This document shows positions 22,806-29,487 of a stretch of DNA of 31,189 nucleotides, one piece after another. Source of the stretch: JAHLMP01 sp964608845. Its GTDB lineage: Archaea > Aenigmatarchaeota > Aenigmatarchaeia > GW2011-AR5 > JAHLMP01. The notes below the pieces were generated by a model. The model ran no database searches, had not been told where the DNA came from, and saw only the letters and a program-made list of their open reading frames with translations. Within the stretch, counting starts at the first letter, position 1. The number at the start of each line of letters is the position of its first letter. Location: contig CAZSPP010000019.1 of the NCBI GenBank assembly GCA_964608845.1, positions 1 to 31,189 of the forward strand. The letters run 5' to 3'. A program made the translations under genes and the position numbers.

Positions 22806-23945
22806 TCACTTTAATAAACTAATATTTCTCAACTCTCCTACAACTTCTTCAAGTGTTTTAACAACATATTCTATTTCTTCTTTTTTCGTTTCCTTTCCTG
22901 TTGAAAATCTTATCGCGCTATGTATTTCCTCTGGCCTTAGCCCGAGAGCTAATAATACATGACTAGGCTCTAAACTTCTAGAAGAGCATGCAGATCCTGT
23001 TGAAACGGCAATCCCTTTTTCATCCAATCTTAAAACAATGGCCTCACCTTCTATACCAATAAAAGATATGTTTGCGTTGTTGCATAACCTTTTCTCTCCT
23101 TTGGGGCCATTTAATCTAGTGTTCTCTATTTTTAAAGCACCTCTTATCAACAAATCTCTTGTTTTTCTCATATTCTCTATATCTTTTTCTTTCATAATTT
23201 CTACTGCCTTAGCAAATCCAACTATTCCAGCAACATTTTCAGTTCCACTTCTTAACGAAAATTCATGACCGCCACCATGAAGAAGAGGATCTATCTTAAC
23301 ACCCTTTCTTATAAAAAGTCCTCCTACTCCCTTAGGACCATAAATTTTATGTGCATTCACACTAACTAAATCAACATAATCAAAATCAATCTTTTCTTTC
23401 ATAAAGCTTTGACATGCATCTGTATGAAAATAAATTCCTTTTTTCATGCAAATTTTCCCAATTTCTTTTAAGTTTTGAATTGTTCCTATTTCGTTATTCC
23501 CATGAATAATAGAAACTAAAATTGTGTCTTTTCTTATTGTTTTTTCTAATTCTTCTAAATTAACAAACCCTTCTTTATCAACTGATAAATAGCTTACTTC
23601 AAAACCATTATTTTCTAACCATTTACAAGCATTTAATACGCAATCGTGCTCTATTTTTGTGGTTATTATATGTTTTCCTTTCTTTCTATTTGCAAATGCT
23701 ATACCTTTAATTGCAAAATTGTTTGATTCTGTTCCGCCAGAAGTGAATATTAGCTCATGTTCTTTTGCCGAAGATTTTTTCTTAATAAATTCTCTTGAAT
23801 TCTCTAAAGCTTCTTTAGCTTCTCTTCCAAATTTATGAATGCTAGAGGCATTACCAAATTTTTTGTAAAAAAATGGTTTCATTGCCTCTAAAACCTCTTT
23901 TGATATTGGCGTAGTAGCTGCATAATCTAAATAAATTCTCCTCAT
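22806..23945 (-). CDS. iscS: Cysteine desulfurase (IscS/NifS family)
   Basis: A PLP enzyme that removes sulfur from cysteine as a persulfide for Fe-S cluster assembly and other sulfur delivery. Motifs are YLDYAATTP at the start, FTSGGTESNN, the PLP lysine in SVNAHKIYGPKG (Lys200) and RSGTENVAG. The sulfur-carrying cysteine lies in STGSACSS (Cys320), on the short-loop side typical of NifS/IscS group I enzymes. Length (379) is normal. Its ATG overlaps the stop of the HTH regulator (ATGA), and iscU follows 4 bases later: a translationally coupled operon. Confidence 0.96.
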   Translation of the reverse strand: MRRIYLDYAATTPISKEVLEAMKPFFYKKFGNASSIHKFGREAKEALENSREFIKKKSSAKEHELIFTSGGTESNNFAIKGIAFANRKKGKHIITTKIEHDCVLNACKWLENNGFEVSYLSVDKEGFVNLEELEKTIRKDTILVSIIHGNNEIGTIQNLKEIGKICMKKGIYFHTDACQSFMKEKIDFDYVDLVSVNAHKIYGPKGVGGLFIRKGVKIDPLLHGGGHEFSLRSGTENVAGIVGFAKAVEIMKEKDIENMRKTRDLLIRGALKIENTRLNGPKGEKRLCNNANISFIGIEGEAIVLRLDEKGIAVSTGSACSSRSLEPSHVLLALGLRPEEIHSAIRFSTGKETKKEEIEYVVKTLEEVVGELRNISLLK

Positions 23946-24259
23946 TTTTTTCTACCTCTACATGAATTTTTACAAATAAAAGAACAAATTTTACATAGCT
24001 CTTTTACCACAACCTCTTTTTTCCTTTTTTCATATATTCTGTCTGCAGATTTTTTTATTATCTTAGAAGCTTCTTTATTTATCTTAAATTTTATTCCGCG
24101 TTTAGAATTTAGATATTGAGAAACGGCAGCTTCAGTAATTCCAAACAACCTTGCTATTTCTTTTCTTGAGACTCCTTTTTTTAATAAGCTTTTTACCAAT
24201 TCTTTTCTTATGCGAGGTAAAACCTTCCAAATAACATTTTCACAAGGTGCTTTTATCAT
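23942..24259 (-). CDS. XRE-type HTH regulator with cysteine cluster; candidate Fe-S-responsive isc regulator
   Basis: A 105-residue DNA-binding protein. The opening APCENVIWKVLPRIRKELVKSL and the helix-turn-helix VSRKEIARLFGITEAAVSQYL (30-50) belong to the archaeal XRE-like regulator family usually listed as COG2522. Five cysteines are present: Cys6 near the N-terminus, and Cys89, 92, 96 and 100 in ELCKICSFICKNSC, enough to hold an Fe-S cluster or zinc. The gene leads the operon regulator-iscS-iscU-cutA-DUF1858 and overlaps iscS by 4 bases. A perfect 20-bp palindrome lies between its TATA element and ATG. By position it resembles IscR of bacteria without homology. Autoregulation is likely; cluster binding is inference. 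Confidence 0.87.
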   Translation of the reverse strand: MIKAPCENVIWKVLPRIRKELVKSLLKKGVSRKEIARLFGITEAAVSQYLNSKRGIKFKINKEASKIIKKSADRIYEKRKKEVVVKELCKICSFICKNSCRGRKK

Positions 24260-24260
24260 A

Positions 24261-24280
24261 TTATTAACAATTGTTAATAA
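24261..24280. promoter_or_regulatory. 20-bp perfect palindrome at the isc promoter (candidate operator)
   Basis: TTATTAACAATTGTTAATAA is identical to its reverse complement. It lies 1 base upstream of the regulator's ATG (24259), between it and the TATA element at 24284-24292, covering the expected transcription start near 24262. Binding here would block initiation. All of this fits in the 33 bases between two minus-strand genes. Confidence 0.65.
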
Positions 24281-24283
24281 AAC

Positions 24284-24292
24284 TTTAAATAT
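24284..24292 (-). promoter_or_regulatory. TATA element of the isc-type operon
   Basis: ATATTTAAA on the minus strand is 25-33 bases before the ATG at 24259, so the transcript should begin at or within a few bases of the start codon. It directly abuts the stop codon of the preceding gene. Confidence 0.5.
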
Positions 24293-25510
24293 TTATTCAT
24301 TTACACTTTTTAATAATACTTTACCATCGCCAACCTCTTTTCTTATTAACTCATTTGGTCCTATAATGCAGTTCTTTCCTATTAATGACCCTGGCATTAT
24401 ACTGACCCTTATTCCTATTCTTGTGTTTTCTCCTATTATTACTCCGAGTTTTTTAAAGTTTGTTGAAATCTTTTTTCCTCTATGTTTTACAACAATCTCT
24501 TTTTCATCTAATCTCTTGTTTGCTGTTATTATTCCTGCACCAATCATACAATTTCTATCTATTATCGAATCTCCTATAAATCCAGAATGTAATTTACAAT
24601 TTTCTTGGATTATGCTTCTTGTAATTTCTGAATTAGCTCCTATTACTGAATTACTTTCTATATTTGTATATTCTCTTAAAACAGAATTATTTCCTATAAT
24701 GCAATTATCTCCTATATAGCAAGGACCTCTAATTACTGCGTTTTCGTATATTATTGTATTTTTTCCAATAAAAACATTACCTTCAATTTTAGCCTTTTTT
24801 GAAATTTTTTTCATAGATTTTCCTTTCAATTGCTTTTCAAACAAAATTTTGCAAAAAGAAAAAAGGTCCCAAGGATATTTTAAGCTTGGTGTATCAAAAT
24901 TTTTGATAATTGATATGACTTTATGATCTTTTATGTATTCATTTATAGCATCTTCAAAATCATAAACATGCTTTTTAACCTTTTCATAATATTTGAAGAA
25001 TTCTAAAGGAAGCAAATAAATGCCAACAGCTTTTATAGCTTCTCCTTTAAAATTAGGCTTTTCTATTATTGAAATAACTTTTTTTCCTTTCATTTTTAAA
25101 ATCCCATATAACCAAGGTTTATCTGTTTTAGATCCTGCTAAAACCAAATCAGCATTCTTTGACTCGAAAATCATCTCTTTAATAAAAATGTCACAATCTA
25201 TTCTGTCGGCATTCAAAACAAAAAAATTATCTTTTAAAAAATCTTTAGCACACAATAATGCATTACCCATTCCTAAAGGATTTTCTTGTTCTACATAAGT
25301 AATTTTTGCTCCACTTATTTTTCCAATCTCTCTTTCTATATCCCTTTCCTTTTTCTGAACGATTATTATATCCTTAATCTTGCATTTTATAAGGCTTTCT
25401 ATCGTGTATTTGATTATTGGTTTTCCACATATTTTAAAAAGTGACTTGTGTCTAGAATTCAAAGGCCAAAACCTTGAGCTTTCACCAGCAGCAAGTATTA
25501 CAGCTTGCAT
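24293..25510 (-). CDS. Sugar-phosphate nucleotidyltransferase with left-handed beta-helix (GlmU-like)
   Basis: Two domains in 405 residues. Residues 1-230 form a nucleotidyltransferase: MQAVILAAGESSRFWPLNSRHKSLFKICGKP is the activation motif, VLNADRID the metal site and IIEKPNFKGEA a later conserved strand. Residues from about 245 onward carry hexapeptide repeats (GNVFIGKNTIIYENAVIRGPCYIGDNCIIG and further), as in acyltransferases. The order matches archaeal bifunctional GlmU-like enzymes, which make UDP-GlcNAc from glucosamine-1-phosphate; a glucose-1-phosphate enzyme is the alternative. I chose ATG 25510 because the longer frame adds 28 unrelated residues and would overlap the divergent neighbour. 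glmS is elsewhere in the window. Confidence 0.87.
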   Translation of the reverse strand: MQAVILAAGESSRFWPLNSRHKSLFKICGKPIIKYTIESLIKCKIKDIIIVQKKERDIEREIGKISGAKITYVEQENPLGMGNALLCAKDFLKDNFFVLNADRIDCDIFIKEMIFESKNADLVLAGSKTDKPWLYGILKMKGKKVISIIEKPNFKGEAIKAVGIYLLPLEFFKYYEKVKKHVYDFEDAINEYIKDHKVISIIKNFDTPSLKYPWDLFSFCKILFEKQLKGKSMKKISKKAKIEGNVFIGKNTIIYENAVIRGPCYIGDNCIIGNNSVLREYTNIESNSVIGANSEITRSIIQENCKLHSGFIGDSIIDRNCMIGAGIITANKRLDEKEIVVKHRGKKISTNFKKLGVIIGENTRIGIRVSIMPGSLIGKNCIIGPNELIRKEVGDGKVLLKSVNE

Positions 25511-25560
25511 ATCTATCTTTTTAATATTTTTTTCACAAGTTTTTATAAAGTTATCAAGAG

Positions 25561-26355
25561 ATGAAATATATGATAATTGGTTGCACAACTTCACATGAAA
25601 TGTGGAAAAAGCCGCTTAAAGAAATTCTTGAGGATATTAAAAAAATTGGAATAAATTTTGTCCAACTAACTTATGAATATCCGCATCTTTTTAAAAAAAA
25701 GGATATTGAAACGATAAAAAGCTTTGATTTTGAATATAGTATGCACAGCCCTTTTGTACATCTTCTTATTTCACATTTAAATCCGGTAATAAGAAAGGCA
25801 TTCATAAAAATTATAAAAGATTCTGTAGAAGTTGCAGAAAAAATTGGAGCAAAAGAATATATAATTCATGGTGGAGTAATTCCTGGGGTATTTAAAAGAG
25901 CATTAGAGAAAAAAGGGATAGACTCTAGAAAATATTTTGTTGATATCTGGATTGAAGAAATGAAGCCGATAATAGAAAGCAGCAACTTAAACTTTTTAGT
26001 GGAAAATGTAAAAGAGGGTGAAATTTTTGGAATTCCTGCTGATTACATTTATGCTAAGAGTAAGATCCCTAAATTAGGATTTTGTTTTGATATAGGGCAT
26101 GCGGCAGCTTTTGGAAAAATAGAGGATTGGATAAATTTTGATACAAATTATTTTCATTTAAGTGATAATGATATGAAGAATGATTTACATTTACCAATAG
26201 GAGAAGGGAATATACCTTTTGAAAAAGTTTTTTCTATTATAGAAAATTTTAAAAATCCTGAAAAAAGAAAGAATGTAAAAATAATTCTTGAAATGAATAT
26301 AAGCGAATGTGAAAAATCTATTGAAAAATTGAATGAAATATTTTCTAAGATTTAA
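25561..26355 (+). CDS. TIM-barrel sugar isomerase / endonuclease IV-like protein
   Basis: A 264-residue protein of the AP endonuclease 2 / xylose isomerase-like superfamily. Metal-ligand motifs appear in order: YSMHSPF, YIIHGG, FLVENV, FCFDIGHAAAFG, YFHLSDND with NDLHLPIGEGNIPF, and ILEMN. Histidines, aspartates and glutamates at the ends of the barrel strands would hold two or three divalent metals. Both DNA endonuclease IV and sugar isomerases/epimerases use this layout. The protein is shorter than classical endonuclease IV, so an isomerase or epimerase is somewhat more likely. It is divergent from the GlmU-like gene with a 50-base spacer and convergent with a hypothetical gene 2 bases away. 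Confidence 0.83.
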   Translation: MKYMIIGCTTSHEMWKKPLKEILEDIKKIGINFVQLTYEYPHLFKKKDIETIKSFDFEYSMHSPFVHLLISHLNPVIRKAFIKIIKDSVEVAEKIGAKEYIIHGGVIPGVFKRALEKKGIDSRKYFVDIWIEEMKPIIESSNLNFLVENVKEGEIFGIPADYIYAKSKIPKLGFCFDIGHAAAFGKIEDWINFDTNYFHLSDNDMKNDLHLPIGEGNIPFEKVFSIIENFKNPEKRKNVKIILEMNISECEKSIEKLNEIFSKI

Positions 26356-26357
26356 AT

Positions 26358-26783
26358 TTAAGCCTTAATAACTATACCCCCTGGACCGGCTTGAGCAAAT
26401 TGATGCATTAAACCAGCAATAAAATTTGATATATTTTGAATTTCATCTATTTTTATTTTCCTTTCTTTGGGTTCTAAAATTTCTATTGCACTAGGTCCAT
26501 ACAAAACAACAGCAACAACTAAAGAAAACAAATCTTTTACTAAAAATGTAACTTCAGCAACCTGAGAATAAGCTTCTCTAAAATTTTTATCCTTAACTTC
26601 AATTTTTTCAATATCCAAAAACTTTTTATCAATAATTAAAAGATCTTTCGCTCTCGACATTTTTTCTATATGATTTTTTAATGCATTTTCTGTTAGTTCT
26701 TTGTTTGAAGCCATAACCTCTATTGCAAACCAAGCTTTTATCCAACCTTCTTTTATTTTTTCTTCTATTTCATATTCTTCCAT
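26358..26783 (-). CDS. Conserved hypothetical protein with YGPSAIEILEP motif
   Basis: A 141-residue protein, helical at the start (EEYEIEEKIKEGWIKAWFAIEVMA), with a middle region rich in lysine and isoleucine. A distinctive segment, LVVAVVLYGPSAIEILEPKERKIKIDEIQN (about 87-116), follows. The end, HQFAQAGPGGIVIKA, is glycine-rich. I believe similar proteins with a YGPS-EILEP motif occur in other archaea, but I cannot name a family. The hydrophobic stretch is too short to be convincingly membrane-spanning. It is divergent from the carbamoyltransferase gene, with a 52-base shared promoter region. Function unknown. Confidence 0.75.
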   Translation of the reverse strand: MEEYEIEEKIKEGWIKAWFAIEVMASNKELTENALKNHIEKMSRAKDLLIIDKKFLDIEKIEVKDKNFREAYSQVAEVTFLVKDLFSLVVAVVLYGPSAIEILEPKERKIKIDEIQNISNFIAGLMHQFAQAGPGGIVIKA

Positions 26784-26835
26784 ACCTAAAACTTATCATA
26801 GAAATTTTAAATTTTTAGATTTCATAAAAATAATA
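26784..26835. promoter_or_regulatory. Divergent promoter region of the hypothetical and carbamoyltransferase genes
   Basis: A 52-base A/T-rich spacer with AAATTT-T-AAATTT (about 26802-26814), which reads as a TATA-like element on both strands at roughly 20-35 bases from each ATG. A shared or overlapping promoter is likely. Confidence 0.35.
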
Positions 26836-27786
26836 ATGCCAAGACATCTATTAACATTAAAAGACTATTCTAGAGAAGAAATAGAAAGTATAATAAATAA
26901 GGCAATTGAAATAAAAAAGGATCCTCAAAAATATTCAGACATTCTAAAAAACAAAACTTTAATAATGCTTTTCCAAAAAACATCAACAAGAACAAGATTA
27001 TCATTTGAAACAGGAATGACTCAATTAGGAGGACATGCAATATTTCTTGATTGGAAAACTACACAATTCAGAATTGCGGAATTTATAGATGAAATAAGAG
27101 CGGTAATGAGATTTGGGGACATCCTAATGTTTAGAGCTTTAAAACATGAATATTTACAAGAAGCTGCAAAGGTTGCTACAATTCCTATAATAAATGGATT
27201 ATGTAATAAATATCATCCATGCCAAGCTTTAGGAGATATGCTAACTATGGTTGAAAAAAGTGGTGGAAAAATAGAAAATATAAGAGGAAAAAAGCTTGTC
27301 TTTCTTGGGATAGCTAACAATGTTTCTAATAGTTTAATAGAAGTATGTACAAAGCTTGGAATGAAAATAACTTTATGCGTACCAGAAAAAAATTTATCAT
27401 CTTATGACCCTGAATTAGAAGAGGCTGCAAGAAAAACAGGATTATATGAAGAAACAACTGATTTGAGTTGTATAGAAGATGCTGATTTTGTTTATACAGA
27501 TACTTGGATAGATATGGAGTTTTTTGATGAAAAAGGTAATGTTGTTCCTGAATTTAAAGAAGAGTTTGAAAGAAGGAAAAAGATTTTGTTGCCTTATCAA
27601 TTAAGTGTAGAGCTATTGGAAAAATACCATAGCAATGCAAAAATAATGCATGATATGCCATGCCATCCTGGATATGAAATAACAAGAGATGCAATAGAGC
27701 ATAAAAATTCAATAATATTTGATCAAGCAGAAAATAGATTGCATATTCAAAAAGCAATAATTCTTTTCCTTTTAAACAAGTTTTAA
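26836..27786 (+). CDS. argF: Ornithine carbamoyltransferase-type enzyme with unusual substrate loop
   Basis: Transfers the carbamoyl group of carbamoyl phosphate to an amine, normally ornithine to citrulline. The carbamoyl-phosphate site is intact: FQKTSTRTRLSFE (STRTR at 50-54), MFRA and HPCQALGDMLT (127-130 for HPCQ). The closing DQAENRLHIQKAIILFLL is standard. The ornithine-binding loop usually contains HCLP; here it reads MHDMPCHPGYEIT (HDMP 272-275), with a cysteine one place later than P. The usual SMG loop is DTWIDMEFFDEKG. I chose ATG 26836 (316 residues, normal length); an upstream extension to 26701 is antisense to the previous gene. No other arginine genes are nearby. The symbol is provisional. 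Confidence 0.82.
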   Translation: MPRHLLTLKDYSREEIESIINKAIEIKKDPQKYSDILKNKTLIMLFQKTSTRTRLSFETGMTQLGGHAIFLDWKTTQFRIAEFIDEIRAVMRFGDILMFRALKHEYLQEAAKVATIPIINGLCNKYHPCQALGDMLTMVEKSGGKIENIRGKKLVFLGIANNVSNSLIEVCTKLGMKITLCVPEKNLSSYDPELEEAARKTGLYEETTDLSCIEDADFVYTDTWIDMEFFDEKGNVVPEFKEEFERRKKILLPYQLSVELLEKYHSNAKIMHDMPCHPGYEITRDAIEHKNSIIFDQAENRLHIQKAIILFLLNKF

Positions 27787-27795
27787 TTTTTTTCA

Positions 27796-29484
27796 TTAAC
27801 TTCTTCTATAAACTCTATATATTGTGAAAACTTGCTCTGGATTTTCTTCTCTAACAAGCCTTGCAACTATTTCTAAATCATAATTATCGTGCATATATTT
27901 ACAAACAGTTGATTTAAATGGTTCGAATAAGCACCATGCTCCTTCCAACCACATAACACAATCTGTATCATTGAATATATGTTGAACCGCATAAGGAAAT
28001 TGAGCATACCATGTTTGCAAGCTTTTCCTCCCAGCAACTAAGAATATGCTTGGATTATGAGTAAATACATAGCATCTTGGATCTATTTTATCCATGTTTC
28101 TCATAACAAAATCATGCATGTCTCTTGCATATTGTGCTTGCTTATCTGGAATTGTTATATATGGCAAGCACAAATAAAATGAAAGAAATAACAGAACAAT
28201 TATTCCTATATCAAAATGTTTTTTATTTTCAATTTTTTTTCTTAATTCAGAGGCTCCAAAGCCTGACAATAAAACAAATGATGAAATATAAATATTTACA
28301 AACCTTGAGCCTATTCCTCCTGATAAAACGCTTCCTGCATAAAATAAAACAAACAAAACAAAAAACGAGAAAAACCATGAGCATAAAAATATCGCTATCT
28401 TAAGATCCTTTTTGAAAATAAAATATGATCCAAAAAGAGCTAAAATTGTAATTATTATAGGATGCATTTCATTATTTACAAAAAATCCTATATTATCTTT
28501 AAGATTGAAATCTAAATATTGAAAATCAAACTTTTTTCCATTAGGAGCTCCCCAATCGCCTTCTCTAAAAATATACATTTGAATTGTATGTGGCAAAATT
28601 AAGAAAAGGAATAGAAGAGAAATTAACAAAAATCTGTAATCAAATAAAATTTTCTTAAATTCTTTTCCAAAAGCAAAAAATGAAATAGCAAAAATCAAAA
28701 CAAATAGCAAACCTTCTGGTCTTATTTGGACTGTGAAAGCTAATAATGAAAGAGCTAATGCTAAAGCTTTGTAATCATTTGTTTTAAAGAATAAAATAGA
28801 AGAAAATATTGTTAATAGAGAGAAGAACGCAAAATAGATTTCTGTTGCAGCACTTCCTGACCAAACAATATTCACCGGCAAAAAGGCAAAAAATAATGAA
28901 GTATATAAAGCTGCTTTTTCGTCATTAAAAATTAATAAAGAAACTAAGAATATAACTAAAATAGATAGTGTTCCGACAATTGTGGATAAAGCAAAGGCTA
29001 TATGATCACCTTTACCAAATATTCTGAAAAATATGCTAACCAAAAATGGAAATCCACTCGGATCCTTATTCAGAATACCTTCAAAACATCTTGTTGGCTC
29101 TCCATAATTACATAATATAGCTCTGTTCTCTGTTGCAATGCTATTTGCTATTCCTAGATATAAATCTTCATCAAAAAATACTCTATGTGTATGAGGAACT
29201 AAAAATGATCTAAATAAAAATCCTGTTAAGATTATAATAAACAAATAAATTTTTGTTTTCCCACTAATTTTAACTTGCTTTTTTATATTGTCGATGTTGA
29301 GAAAGAAAAAGAATATTATTAACGAAAAATCTATCCAAAAGAATGTTGGCAAAATGTTTATTAAAGTGTTCGTATCTATTCCAAACTTAGTGGAATTTAA
29401 AATAATATAAATCCAAAGTGAAGCTAAACCCAAAAATAACAAAAACGCTATTGTGTTTAAATTAATTTTTAATTTTATGTTCAT
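27796..29484 (-). CDS. GT-C family membrane glycosyltransferase (GT39/ArnT-like)
   Basis: A 562-residue integral membrane protein with roughly 11-13 membrane segments. The first extracytoplasmic loop carries HRVFFDEDLYLGIAN (100-114) with the acidic pair typical of GT-C enzymes that use lipid-linked sugars. ILNKDPSGFPFLVSIFFRIFG follows, resembling the PPL/PG-type segment of the PMT_2 group. The C-terminal 110 residues are soluble and contain PRCYVFTHNP and VARLVREENPEQVF. It would transfer a sugar from a dolichol-type carrier to a protein or glycan outside the cell. It starts 3 bases after the carbamoyltransferase stop, so the two are co-translated and likely act on the same glycan. Confidence 0.85.
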   Translation of the reverse strand: MNIKLKINLNTIAFLLFLGLASLWIYIILNSTKFGIDTNTLINILPTFFWIDFSLIIFFFFLNIDNIKKQVKISGKTKIYLFIIILTGFLFRSFLVPHTHRVFFDEDLYLGIANSIATENRAILCNYGEPTRCFEGILNKDPSGFPFLVSIFFRIFGKGDHIAFALSTIVGTLSILVIFLVSLLIFNDEKAALYTSLFFAFLPVNIVWSGSAATEIYFAFFSLLTIFSSILFFKTNDYKALALALSLLAFTVQIRPEGLLFVLIFAISFFAFGKEFKKILFDYRFLLISLLFLFLILPHTIQMYIFREGDWGAPNGKKFDFQYLDFNLKDNIGFFVNNEMHPIIITILALFGSYFIFKKDLKIAIFLCSWFFSFFVLFVLFYAGSVLSGGIGSRFVNIYISSFVLLSGFGASELRKKIENKKHFDIGIIVLLFLSFYLCLPYITIPDKQAQYARDMHDFVMRNMDKIDPRCYVFTHNPSIFLVAGRKSLQTWYAQFPYAVQHIFNDTDCVMWLEGAWCLFEPFKSTVCKYMHDNYDLEIVARLVREENPEQVFTIYRVYRRS

Positions 29485-29487
29485 CTT

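Noticed and set aside
24210..24719. 170-residue plus-strand frame
   Set aside because: It is antisense to the GlmU-like and HTH genes, which have clear motifs. Its hydrophobic, phenylalanine- and serine-rich product is what A-rich genes give on the opposite strand.
26701..26835. N-terminal extension of the carbamoyltransferase
   Set aside because: The extension is antisense to the hypothetical gene. The protein from ATG 26836 has normal family length and start.
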